This document shows, piece after piece, positions 13,235 to 19,340 of a stretch of 19,340 nt of DNA. The DNA is from JAUYQE01 sp035289745. Its GTDB lineage: Archaea > Nanobdellota > Nanobdellia > Woesearchaeales > GW2011-AR9. The position numbers and the translations under genes are program-made. The stretch lies in contig DATDWF010000006.1 of assembly GCA_035289745.1 (NCBI GenBank), forward strand, positions 1 to 19,340. The letters run 5' to 3'. Each line of letters opens with the position of its first letter. The stretch's first letter is position 1. The notes beneath the pieces are model-generated. The model searched no databases and was not told where the DNA came from. It saw only the letters and a list, made by a program, of their open reading frames with translations.

Positions 13235-13462
13235 TTACTCCTTTTTGAGCTTCCGTGCCAGCCGTTCTAAAAACTGCTGCGCCAGCTTCTCGCTCTTCAG
13301 GAACGCCAGATCGTCGCTCCGCTCCGGTTTTCCGAGGAAAGGAGAGTTGGCAATGGCCATCTTTTTTTCTTCTCTTTTCAGGGCAGCAAGCTCTTTCACG
13401 ACCAGCGCTCGCAGGATGCTCTTTTCTTGGGCAGTAAAAACCGCTCTTTTTTCCGTTGCCAT
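13235..13462 (-). CDS. small basic helical protein, first gene of the pfdA-ftsY operon
   Basis: A 75-residue protein of unknown function. I chose the ATG at 13462 because it lies 27 nt from a TATA box; a longer reading would run into the divergent gene. It is mostly helix-forming and basic: VFTAQEKSILRALVVKELAALKREEKK, then a short Pro/Gly break near 41-46, then a second helix ending RKLKKE. There is no zinc motif and no match I recognise to L18a, L31, L39 or other ribosomal proteins that usually lie upstream of pfdA. Location in an operon with chaperone and targeting genes suggests a ribosome- or folding-related role, as inference only. Confidence 0.7.
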   Translation of the reverse strand: MATEKRAVFTAQEKSILRALVVKELAALKREEKKMAIANSPFLGKPERSDDLAFLKSEKLAQQFLERLARKLKKE

Positions 13463-13484
13463 AGGCGCTCTGTTGGAAGCTTTG

Positions 13485-13493
13485 TTTATAAGG
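13485..13493 (-). promoter_or_regulatory. TATA box of the pfdA-ftsY operon
   Basis: The minus strand reads CTTATAAAC, centred 27 nt before the ATG at 13462. It is part of a compact divergent promoter pair with the plus-strand box at 13505-13512. Confidence 0.55.
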
Positions 13494-13504
13494 CTTACGC
13501 TGGG

Positions 13505-13512
13505 TTTAAATA
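13505..13512 (+). promoter_or_regulatory. TATA box of the NMD3-like gene
   Basis: TTTAAATA is centred about 27 nt before the ATG at 13536, which supports that leaderless start. The two divergent start codons are only 73 nt apart. Confidence 0.6.
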
Positions 13513-13535
13513 AGGCCTTTTCTTTCTCTTTCTTC

Positions 13536-13991
13536 ATGGTCCGCTCCATGGAAGGCAAGCATCCGCTGTACTATGAGGCAATTCTGCAGCTGCGGGATAT
13601 TGTACCCGAGATAGAAGAGTTCGCTTTCGCTGCGATCAAAAAAAAAGGCGTGCCCATAACAAGAATTAAAAAAGTGCAAGGCGGCATTGATATTTACCTT
13701 GCTGATAAGAGTGTTGCCCGAACGATCGGCAAGCAGCTGCAGGAGCGCTTTGGCGGCGAGCATAAAGTGACCCAGTCCGTTTATGGCATGAAAGGCGGAA
13801 ACACCATCTATCGCATTACGATTCTCTTCCGGGGGCTGCCGTTCCGGAAAGGCCAGCAGGTGCTCTATAAAGGGGAACCCTGTACGGTGCTGCTGCTCGG
13901 CAAAGACATCTTTCTCCGGCAGGATGCAACGGGGAAGAAAATGCACGTGAAGTTTAAGGATGCGGCGGGGATAAAGAGAAGAAAAGAATAA
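13536..13991 (+). CDS. NMD3-like protein lacking the zinc fingers
   Basis: A 151-residue protein that resembles the central domain of archaeal NMD3. The clearest region is GGIDIYLADKSVARTIGKQL then Y-G-M-K-G-G-x-x-IYRITILFR, equivalent to the strand-helix-strand core of NMD3, followed by a beta-barrel-like segment (LPFRKGQQVLY to GKKMHVKF) and a basic end. Archaeal and eukaryotic NMD3 normally begin with several CxxC zinc knuckles. Here there is only one Cys in the whole protein and no room before the TATA-supported start, so the zinc part is absent. NMD3 binds the large ribosomal subunit in late maturation. This shorter form could do so without zinc, but that is inference. The in-frame ATG at 13548 is an alternative start. 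Confidence 0.65.
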   Translation: MVRSMEGKHPLYYEAILQLRDIVPEIEEFAFAAIKKKGVPITRIKKVQGGIDIYLADKSVARTIGKQLQERFGGEHKVTQSVYGMKGGNTIYRITILFRGLPFRKGQQVLYKGEPCTVLLLGKDIFLRQDATGKKMHVKFKDAAGIKRRKE

Positions 13992-14011
13992 TTGGTATGA
14001 AGCGCCATTTA

Positions 14012-14050
14012 TGGTCATTTTTCCGACCAAGTGGTCAATAAGTCAACCAC
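14012..14050. repeat. nested inverted repeats between convergent genes
   Basis: TGGTC (14012-14016) pairs with GACCA (14025-14029), and GTGGT (14031-14035) pairs with ACCAC (14046-14050). They lie between the convergent NMD3-like and patatin genes and may act in termination or mRNA 3' end stability on both strands. Confidence 0.35.
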
Positions 14051-14072
14051 GTCATTGAAAATAATCCCCCCT

Positions 14073-15062
14073 CTATCCCCACAACAGCTCCCTTAGCCGT
14101 TTCATCTCCTTCCGCATCGCTTCTTCGCCGATAGCCACAAAAGCATCCACTTTGTCAAAATCGCTCCAGTGCAATTTCCCGAAAGACGGCGTTATTTTCA
14201 GCGCAATATCTGCATGCTGCAAGCGCTCTTTAGCGAGGTTGTTCATCAGGCAGCCAATGGAGAGGTTCATGACCTTGGCGATGTCCGGCAGTTCTTTTCC
14301 TGCTAACCGTTTCAGAAAGCGGGCTGGAGAAAGCAGTTTCTCAAAACCCCATGTGCCGATACGGCGAAAGAAATGCGGCCAGCGTTTTGGGAAGAGATAG
14401 TTCTCCACATTCAGGAATTCGGCCAGGATGAATTCTTTCTTCAGTTCGGAAAAGAGGCCGCCGCGCTGGGCTTTTTGTTCCCGGGAAGGCTTCTCGCTTT
14501 TAAAGAGGTCAATGGCTACGACAACATCTGCTCCCCGCTTCTGCACCACATCAAATGGCGTCGGATTGCTGATGCTCCCGTCAACATAGGAATCATTCCC
14601 GATCCGGAGCGGCGTAAAAATGCCGGGGATGGAAATAGAAGCGCGCACGGCTTTGGCAACATCGCCTTGCGAGAAGACCACTTGCTGCCGCTTCGTAAGG
14701 TTGTACGCCACTAACTGCAGGGGGATGGCCAGCTCCGCAAAGGTCTTGTTCTGCAGCAATTGCCGCAGCTTGTTTTCTACCAGCTGGCCGCGAATCAGGC
14801 CCGCTTTGGGAACAGTAAAATCCACGATGTTGTGCCAGTCCGTGGTCTTGGCAAGTTCCTGAATCTGCTCGGGTGTGTAGCCTGCCGCATACAACGCAGC
14901 GATTACCGCGCCCATGGACGTTCCTGCCAGATAGTTAGGAAACAGTTTATGCTGATGAAGGACTTTCAGCACGCCGATATGGCTCAGGCCCCGAGCACTG
15001 CCGCCGCCTAAAGCCAGGCCGAACGTTTTCTGAGAAGTTCCCTCTTTTCCTCTTTTTTTCAT
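14073..15062 (-). CDS. patatin-like phospholipase (RssA type)
   Basis: A 329-residue patatin family hydrolase. The oxyanion-hole loop GGGSARG is at 19-25, the nucleophile Ser49 lies in GTSMG (47-51), and the dyad Asp161 lies in YVDGSISNPTP (the usual Gly-Gly is Gly-Ser here). The catalytic core spans about 15-200; a C-terminal region of about 130 residues has a hydrophobic/aromatic part (NYLFPKRWPHFFRR) that may contact lipid. Patatins release acyl chains from glycerolipids, which is curious for an organism with isoprenoid ether lipids. The substrate could be host or environmental ester lipids, or an acylated small molecule. I chose the ATG at 15062; an upstream GTG at 15083 would add seven residues. 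No signal peptide. Confidence 0.87.
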   Translation of the reverse strand: MKKRGKEGTSQKTFGLALGGGSARGLSHIGVLKVLHQHKLFPNYLAGTSMGAVIAALYAAGYTPEQIQELAKTTDWHNIVDFTVPKAGLIRGQLVENKLRQLLQNKTFAELAIPLQLVAYNLTKRQQVVFSQGDVAKAVRASISIPGIFTPLRIGNDSYVDGSISNPTPFDVVQKRGADVVVAIDLFKSEKPSREQKAQRGGLFSELKKEFILAEFLNVENYLFPKRWPHFFRRIGTWGFEKLLSPARFLKRLAGKELPDIAKVMNLSIGCLMNNLAKERLQHADIALKITPSFGKLHWSDFDKVDAFVAIGEEAMRKEMKRLRELLWG

Positions 15063-15193
15063 AGGAAGCAGCCTATTTTGCACAAAGTGTTTTCTTCTTT
15101 CTAAGAGAAAGACGGGGGGTTTTATCTGCTTTTCCCCTGATCACTAAATCATCTGGGAAACAGCTAAAAGATGCATAAACTAATCTCAAATGA

Positions 15194-15427
15194 CTAACGC
15201 TTCCTCCTATATCTCTTAAAAAACTCCTCGCGGCTTATCCGTATCTCTTCTAGTATTGCTTTCAGAAGGCCCCGCTTAATATCTTTATTGCTATGCACAG
15301 GAATGACCGTCGTTCTCCCATCCGGATGCCGATAAAAGCAATGGCTCCCTTTCTGCCGTATCAGTTGAAATCCTTCTTTCTCCAAGAATTTACAAACTTC
15401 TTTAGAAGAGAGGAGAGGCAGCTTCAT
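15194..15427 (-). CDS. hicA: HicA-family toxin
   Basis: A 77-residue HicA-type mRNA interferase. The dsRBD-like fold is recognisable from the KEVCKFLEKEGF helix, KGSHCFYRHPDGRTTVIPVHS strands and the final helix KDIKRGLLKAILEE. His29 in GSH is the conserved catalytic residue. HicA degrades mRNA in a translation-independent manner and is held inactive by HicB. The gene overlaps hicB by one base (TAATG), an arrangement with antitoxin first. This gene pair is visibly more AT-rich than surrounding genes, fitting the mobile nature of TA modules. Confidence 0.9.
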   Translation of the reverse strand: MKLPLLSSKEVCKFLEKEGFQLIRQKGSHCFYRHPDGRTTVIPVHSNKDIKRGLLKAILEEIRISREEFFKRYRRKR

Positions 15428-15651
15428 TATACCATAATCTCTTGAACACCAACAAAAGTGATATGCTCTTCAGCAATGTTTCGTTTCTCTTCTTCTTGCA
15501 CTTCCAGGCAGAGTTCGATCGCTTCTCTGATGTTTTTCATCAATTCATCCAAAGAATCTCCCTGGCTGAGACAGCCTGATAATTCAGGGACTTTACCGAT
15601 GTAACCCCCTTCTTTATCTGCCTCAATGAGTACATGGAATGTTCGTGCCAT
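15427..15651 (-). CDS. hicB: HicB-family antitoxin
   Basis: A 74-residue HicB with the partial RNase H fold: FHVLIEADKEGGYIGKVPELSGCLSQGDSLDELMKNIREAI is the family signature (the D/E-x-x-G-Y-x-x-x-x-P-x-L-x-G-C pattern). There is no C-terminal ribbon-helix-helix or HTH extension, so this is the short form that binds the toxin but has no obvious DNA-binding part. Autoregulation would need another factor. It is the first gene of the TA operon, and a TATA-like element is placed correctly. Confidence 0.9.
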   Translation of the reverse strand: MARTFHVLIEADKEGGYIGKVPELSGCLSQGDSLDELMKNIREAIELCLEVQEEEKRNIAEEHITFVGVQEIMV

Positions 15652-15671
15652 TTATCTTTTCTATAAGAGGG

Positions 15672-15683
15672 ATAATTTATTAA
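15672..15683 (-). promoter_or_regulatory. TATA box of hicBA
   Basis: The minus strand reads TTAATAAATTAT, centred about 27 nt before the hicB ATG at 15651. Confidence 0.5.
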
Positions 15684-15722
15684 TGTTTTGGTTTAAAAAA
15701 AAGCTTTCAGCGGCAAAGCAAA

Positions 15723-15732
15723 AGTTTAAAAG
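15723..15732 (+). promoter_or_regulatory. TATA box of the Lon-like protease gene
   Basis: AGTTTAAAAG is centred about 27 nt before the ATG at 15755. A second TTTAAAAT just downstream is too close to the start. Confidence 0.5.
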
Positions 15733-15754
15733 ACTTTAAAATAATCTCTCCGCC

Positions 15755-17557
15755 ATGCAAAAAAGAGGTGGTTTTTGGCTCTTTTGTTTCGTTGTTATTA
15801 CTTTTGCAACTCTCGCCGGAGCCCCAGCTGCTGCAGAACTGCCCAAAGCCTACCACCTCAAGCTCCTGGCCGTGCAGGAAAATGGAGAAAATGTGTCCGG
15901 CAGCGCTGCTGATCTCTACCTCGAATTGCGGGAAGGCGGCTCAGGACGGGTATTCTTAGAAACGTCACTGCTAACCAAGCTCGATACACAGGGCTCCACG
16001 CGCTTTGCCAAAGAGATTGCCTGTAAACATTTCCATCTGGATTGCGGGACGTACGATTTTTTCTATACGATTAAAGCAGACACCAATATCGTCGGCGGCC
16101 CCAGTGCCGGCGCAGCCATGGCAGCCCTGACGGCGATTGCCGTTATGGATTTACCGTACCGCGAAGATGTAGCGGTTACCGGCACGATCAATTCTGGTGG
16201 GCTTATCGGCCCCGTGGGTGGCGTGCCCCATAAGCTGGCAGCGGCCGCAGCTGCCGGCATGAAGATAGTGCTGATTCCTCTCGGCTCTCAGCTCAATGAG
16301 ACCGAGCTGCAGCACAGCAGCGCCCAAGCGCCAGGCATTGAAATTGTTGAAGTCATCGATCTCGATGCCGTGCTCTTCCACCTTACTGGCCAGCAGCTGA
16401 ACAGCAAAGAAGTCCTGATCATGGAAAACGAAGGATATCGGGCTCTCATGAATACCGTGCAGGGAAAGCTCTGCGCGAGGACGGCCGACCTGCTGGAAGA
16501 GATTGATGAGCAAAAGATGACGCTTCCTGACGACGTGCAGCAAGCTCTTGCAGAGGGAACAGAACGGGCAGAAGCTGCCGCAGCCGTCGGCAATTATTAT
16601 TCAGCAGCCAGTTTCTGCTTTGCGAATACGATTCGAGCCCGCACGGCTTTTTATGAGAGAAGAGAGCTCGCTGACGGGAGAGTGTCCATTGCCGCTGCCA
16701 AGCTTGAAAAAGATATTGCCACGCAGGAACAAAAAATTTCTTTGGAACAGATCGATACCCTGACGGACCTGCAGACGTTGTTTATTGTGCAGGAACGCCT
16801 CAGCGATGCGCGAGAAAAGCTTGCTGAATTAGAAGAAGCGGCAACGCTCCAAGAGAAATACTCGCTACTCAGCTATGCCGAAGAGCGCTTTTTCTCAGCC
16901 ATCGCCTGGAGCGAGTTCTTTGCCATGGGCGGAAAACGATTGCTGATAGACGAAGAGCACCTGCAGCAATCCTGCCAGCAGAAAGTTGCGGAAGCCGAAG
17001 AGATGGTGCAGTATGCAGATCTTTTCCTCGGCACGTTTCATCTGGCGGCGACGCATAAGAATCTGGATGCCGCCAAAAAAGCATTAAATGACGGCCAACA
17101 TGGCGTGTGCCTGCTGACGGCTGCGCAGACGAAAGCCGAAGCGAGCGCCATCCTCAGCTCCCTGGGCTTGGAAAACGCCACCCTGCCGGACTACATTGCC
17201 AGCAAGCGGCAGGCAGTGGAACGCGTTATTGCCGAAAACAGTGCCGAAGGGATGTTTCCGATCTTGGGGTATTCGTACTACCAGTACGCCAACGCCTTGG
17301 AAGAGGACGAGAAAGGGAGTGCACTCTTGTATTTGGAGTACGCGTTAGAGATGAGCGAGCTGGGCATGTATTTCCCGGAAGAAAAAGAGCAGCCGAGCCT
17401 AAGCCCGCTGGATGAAATCAAAGAGCTGCCCCGGGAATGGCTGTTTGCAAGTGGGGGATTTGTGATGGGGGTGTTGGTGATGGTGGCGGTTTGGTGGTGG
17501 GGGAGGCAACGGAAAGGGCTTTTTATTCAAACAGACAAAAAACAAAGAAAAAAGTGA
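15755..17557 (+). CDS. exported, membrane-anchored Lon-type (S16) serine protease
   Basis: A 600-residue protein with no ATPase domain. An N-terminal signal peptide (about 1-27, basic then hydrophobic, ending APAAAELP) leads into a Lon proteolytic domain. Ser117 in GGPSAGAA and Lys160 in VPHK form the catalytic dyad, 43 residues apart as in E. coli Lon (Ser679/Lys722). A helical, Ala/Glu-rich region of about 340 residues follows, then a transmembrane helix (about 564-583) and a short basic tail. It resembles the archaeal secreted Lon-like serine proteases (COG1750 type). Predicted topology puts the active site outside, with the tail KKQRKK in the cytosol. Substrates are unknown; surface protein turnover is plausible. 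Confidence 0.88.
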   Translation: MQKRGGFWLFCFVVITFATLAGAPAAAELPKAYHLKLLAVQENGENVSGSAADLYLELREGGSGRVFLETSLLTKLDTQGSTRFAKEIACKHFHLDCGTYDFFYTIKADTNIVGGPSAGAAMAALTAIAVMDLPYREDVAVTGTINSGGLIGPVGGVPHKLAAAAAAGMKIVLIPLGSQLNETELQHSSAQAPGIEIVEVIDLDAVLFHLTGQQLNSKEVLIMENEGYRALMNTVQGKLCARTADLLEEIDEQKMTLPDDVQQALAEGTERAEAAAAVGNYYSAASFCFANTIRARTAFYERRELADGRVSIAAAKLEKDIATQEQKISLEQIDTLTDLQTLFIVQERLSDAREKLAELEEAATLQEKYSLLSYAEERFFSAIAWSEFFAMGGKRLLIDEEHLQQSCQQKVAEAEEMVQYADLFLGTFHLAATHKNLDAAKKALNDGQHGVCLLTAAQTKAEASAILSSLGLENATLPDYIASKRQAVERVIAENSAEGMFPILGYSYYQYANALEEDEKGSALLYLEYALEMSELGMYFPEEKEQPSLSPLDEIKELPREWLFASGGFVMGVLVMVAVWWWGRQRKGLFIQTDKKQRKK

Positions 17558-17597
17558 AACAGAACCCCAAAGAATTATTTCAGACCGGAAAGAAAAA

Positions 17598-17606
17598 TTT
17601 ATATAG
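17598..17606 (+). promoter_or_regulatory. TATA box of the ATPase gene
   Basis: TTTATATAG is centred about 40 nt before the ATG at 17642. It predicts initiation near 17627 and a leader of about 15 nt. It overlaps the left arm of the palindrome at 17603-17628. Confidence 0.55.
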
Positions 17607-17628
17607 TATAACATTTTTTGTATACTAT
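17603..17628. promoter_or_regulatory. operator-like inverted repeat
   Basis: ATAGTATA (17603-17610) and TATACTAT (17621-17628) are perfect inverted arms with a 10-base spacer. They span the region between the TATA box and the predicted start site, the position expected for an archaeal repressor site. The winged-helix end of the ATPase itself is a candidate ligand. Confidence 0.5.
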
Positions 17629-17641
17629 TAAAAATTTAAAA

Positions 17642-18808
17642 ATGGCTATGGTTCCTCCAAATCCGTTCAATCCGGGTTCTCCTGTTGACCCCCACGATTT
17701 CACTGGCAGAATTCAGTACTTAGAAGACTTCAAACAAAAGCTTCGACAAACTATGAGTGGTTCTTTGGCAAGTATGTCGATCGTTGGAGGTTACGGTATC
17801 GGGAAAACCTCCTTTCTTCATAAGTGTAAAGCCATCACTGAAGACATGAATGCTCTTCCCATTTATTTTTCCCTTAATGAAATTGGGGAGTTTAGTAGGG
17901 AAATGCTGGCAAAGATACTCATAGAGAGAGTCCAAGAAAAAGTAAAAGAGGAAGTTATCCTTCAAAGAATTTCTTCAAGCGTTTTGGGGGCACTTAAGCG
18001 AATAAGAGTAAAAACTGAGAGTGGAATAGAATTGAGCATCGGCGATTTAAAAGAGAACATCTTCCCTAATCTTCAATCGGCACTCACCGCTGCTTGGAAA
18101 GACTTACAAAAAATAAAAACAGCTATTGTTTTTTTGATAGACGAAGCCAGAATTCTAGAAAGAAACCGTGCCGAATTAATACTGTATCTCAGAGCCGTGC
18201 TAGAGCAATTACAGATTAACAGAATACCGGTAATGATCATTCCAGCAGGAAAATTAACTATAACGGGACCTTCCGGCACTGGTTTCTCTCCATTAGTCCG
18301 AACCTTTCCTCCTGTCATTTTAGAAAATTTTAGTTACCCCGAAAGTAAAATGTTCATAGAAAGAAAGTTAGGTAAAGCAAGTATAGCTATCACAGAACCG
18401 GTTCTCAAGAAAGTGCATGAAGTTACAGAAGGTCATCCTTTTGTTCTCACAGCTTATTTAGCAACAGCTTATTCAAAACTAAAAGACAATGAGTCAGAAC
18501 TTAAAACCGAACATTTTGCAGCTGCGGATATTGAATTTGTTCCTAGAGTGTTGGCACCTTTCTTTTCCCGATTTTACGACCAAGCTGGAAAAGGAAGTAG
18601 AAATATACTCTCAGAGATTGCACAGAGCAAAAATACAGAGATTCATCTCTCCGAACTAAGTACTAAGCTCAATAGAAGTAGCAATGAAATTTCTCCTCAT
18701 CTAGGAAAACTAGTACAGGAAGGGGCAATTATTAGAACAGATAGGGGAAAATACAAAGTATTTCATCATCTTTTGGGAGAGTATATTCGTAAAACATCAA
18801 AAACCTAA
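17642..18808 (+). CDS. AAA/STAND-like ATPase with C-terminal winged helix
   Basis: A 388-residue P-loop ATPase of the archaeal Orc1/STAND-like type. The N-terminal NPFNPGSPVDPHDFTGR is the usual lead-in of these ATPases. Walker A is GGYGIGKTS (49-57) and Walker B IVFLIDEA (162-169). A lid region (VTEGHPFVLTAYL) follows, and the last 80 residues look like a winged helix (L-S-E-L-S-T-K-L then LVQEGAIIRTDRGKYKVFHHLLGEYI). Such proteins switch with ATP and often bind DNA or partner effectors; the precise role is unknown. The gene is clearly more AT-rich than its neighbours and prefers A/T third positions, which suggests horizontal origin. The start could also be the ATG two codons later. Confidence 0.8.
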   Translation: MAMVPPNPFNPGSPVDPHDFTGRIQYLEDFKQKLRQTMSGSLASMSIVGGYGIGKTSFLHKCKAITEDMNALPIYFSLNEIGEFSREMLAKILIERVQEKVKEEVILQRISSSVLGALKRIRVKTESGIELSIGDLKENIFPNLQSALTAAWKDLQKIKTAIVFLIDEARILERNRAELILYLRAVLEQLQINRIPVMIIPAGKLTITGPSGTGFSPLVRTFPPVILENFSYPESKMFIERKLGKASIAITEPVLKKVHEVTEGHPFVLTAYLATAYSKLKDNESELKTEHFAAADIEFVPRVLAPFFSRFYDQAGKGSRNILSEIAQSKNTEIHLSELSTKLNRSSNEISPHLGKLVQEGAIIRTDRGKYKVFHHLLGEYIRKTSKT

Positions 18809-18835
18809 AAAAAACAAAATAACTTCCCATTCAAA

Positions 18836-18877
18836 CCCCTGAGCAAACCACCGGCGAACCGATGGCTTGCTTCGGGG
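18836..18877. other. strong 42-nt compound hairpin
   Basis: CCCC (18836-18839) pairs with GGGG (18874-18877), GAGCAA with TTGCTT (one G-T), and CCA-CGG with CCG-TGG around a CGAA tetraloop. That makes about 16 pairs with two small mismatches and one internal A/C. It lies 28 bases after the ATPase stop. There is no following T-run, so it is not a classic intrinsic terminator. It could be an mRNA 3' end structure or part of a small RNA. Confidence 0.5.
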
Positions 18878-18892
18878 AAAAAGAGGTGATAG

Positions 18893-18958
18893 ATGTTAAC
18901 TACTCGAAAAGAGGTACTTCTATATAAAGCTTTCGGAACATTGAGTATTTTAAAGTAG
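18893..18958 (+). CDS. possible 21-residue small ORF with Shine-Dalgarno
   Basis: An ATG preceded by GAGGTGAT, a full anti-SD match but only two bases from the start. It encodes a basic/hydrophobic 21-mer beginning MLTTRKEVLL. It sits between the hairpin and the cupredoxin promoter. The short spacing and a TATA-like CTATATAAAG inside it argue for caution. Confidence 0.2.
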   Translation: MLTTRKEVLLYKAFGTLSILK

Positions 18959-18981
18959 TGAGCTGATACGGAACGAAAAGA

Positions 18982-18990
18982 TTTATTAAA
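18982..18990 (+). promoter_or_regulatory. TATA box of the cupredoxin gene
   Basis: TTTATTAAA is centred 25 nt before the ATG at 19011, so the transcript is leaderless. Confidence 0.6.
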
Positions 18991-19010
18991 AATACCGGTA
19001 CTCTACGCGT

Positions 19011-19340
19011 ATGATGCCGTATTCCCGTAAAGCTCTCTTGGTGGGCAGTTTTCTTCTGCTCTTCCTCTTTATCATCGGCTGCGGCAACGATACCAGCCCC
19101 AGCGGTGGCACCACTACCGCTGCGGAAGCCGAAGAGGTTCCGGAAGATGCTCCTGTAATCATAGAAAAGCTGGAAGAGGTTCCTGCTGAAGAGAGCGCAG
19201 AAGCCTTGGAAGATGAAGCGGCAGCTGAAGAAGCACCCGCAGTTGAAGAAGGCCCCAAAACCGTTGAAATTTTGAACGATAAGTTTGGCACTGATCAGAT
19301 TACCGTTTCTGTCGGCGATACTCTCGTCTGGAAAAATGTC
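19011..19340 (+). CDS. cupredoxin-domain lipoprotein-like protein (partial, runs off right edge)
   Basis: 110 codons are visible. A basic/hydrophobic N-terminus ends in a lipobox-like FIIGCG with Cys24, suggesting a lipid-anchored or processed exported protein. About 55 residues of very acidic linker rich in Glu and Ala follow. Then comes the beginning of a plastocyanin-like cupredoxin domain: V-E-I-L-N-D-K-F-G then ITVSVGDTLVWKN. The copper ligands (His, Cys, His, Met) would lie beyond the window, so copper binding cannot be judged. Blue-copper proteins carry electrons at the cell surface. The ATG pair at the start gives a one-codon choice; the first is favoured by the TATA spacing. Confidence 0.82.
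   Translation, partial: MMPYSRKALLVGSFLLLFLFIIGCGNDTSPSGGTTTAAEAEEVPEDAPVIIEKLEEVPAEESAEALEDEAAAEEAPAVEEGPKTVEILNDKFGTDQITVSVGDTLVWKNV

Noticed and set aside
12789..13991. A 400-codon open frame on the plus strand
   Set aside because: Only its last third is the NMD3-like gene. The rest is antisense to prefoldin alpha and the small basic protein gene, is full of Ser/Cys, and lies upstream of the TATA-supported start.
1..19340. CRISPR array, tRNA, rRNA, insertion sequence
   Set aside because: No regularly spaced direct repeats, no cloverleaf with TTCGAAT-type arm, and no transposase was seen on reading both strands.

Overview
The window looks like a piece of an archaeal chromosome, most likely from a DPANN lineage such as Woesearchaeota or a relative. 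The evidence is a set of archaeal information-processing genes (ZPR1-type zinc finger protein, archaeal/eukaryotic-type tRNA methylthiotransferase, prefoldin alpha, FtsY, an NMD3-like protein). Almost every transcription unit also has an archaeal TATA (box A) element about 24-29 nt before its start codon, so most first genes appear leaderless. Many genes are DPANN-style proteins with no recognisable function. Most of the window is by eye near 50% GC; the ATPase gene near the right end, the HicAB pair and the pterin dehydratase are more AT-rich.

Left part (1-3650): two tandem minus-strand paralogs that resemble the CheD deamidase fold share a symmetric TATA box with a divergent ZPR1 zinc finger gene. 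Then, on the minus strand, come a pterin-4a-carbinolamine dehydratase, a SemiSWEET sugar transporter and a three-gene set matching the archaeal OapABC/ArvABC family: Ras/Era-like GTPase, OapB/ArvB (DUF2073) and zinc-ribbon OapC/ArvC. That set is linked to extracellular vesicle formation in Haloferax.

Middle (3650-9940): three plus-strand genes of unknown function (a tandem paralog pair and a lysine-tailed protein), a convergent Cdkal1-type methylthiotransferase, a 371-base gene-free stretch full of stem-loops, a pair of translationally coupled exported HExxH metallopeptidase paralogs, and a divergent phosphonoacetaldehyde hydrolase that overlaps the second peptidase tail to tail.

Right part (9940-19340): aspartate kinase upstream of the PhnX-like gene; a small basic protein - prefoldin alpha - FtsY operon with a T-rich terminator; a divergent zinc-finger-less NMD3-like gene; a patatin phospholipase; a HicBA toxin-antitoxin pair; an exported, C-terminally anchored Lon-type (S16) protease; an AT-rich AAA/STAND-like ATPase with a C-terminal winged helix and an operator-like palindrome in its promoter; a strong 42-nt hairpin; and the start of a lipoprotein-like cupredoxin cut by the window edge.

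Two themes recur. Three separate tandem paralog pairs occur within 9 kb. Several genes point to the cell surface: vesicle GTPase set, exported peptidases, exported Lon-like protease, SemiSWEET and cupredoxin lipoprotein. No rRNA, tRNA, CRISPR array or insertion sequence was recognised.
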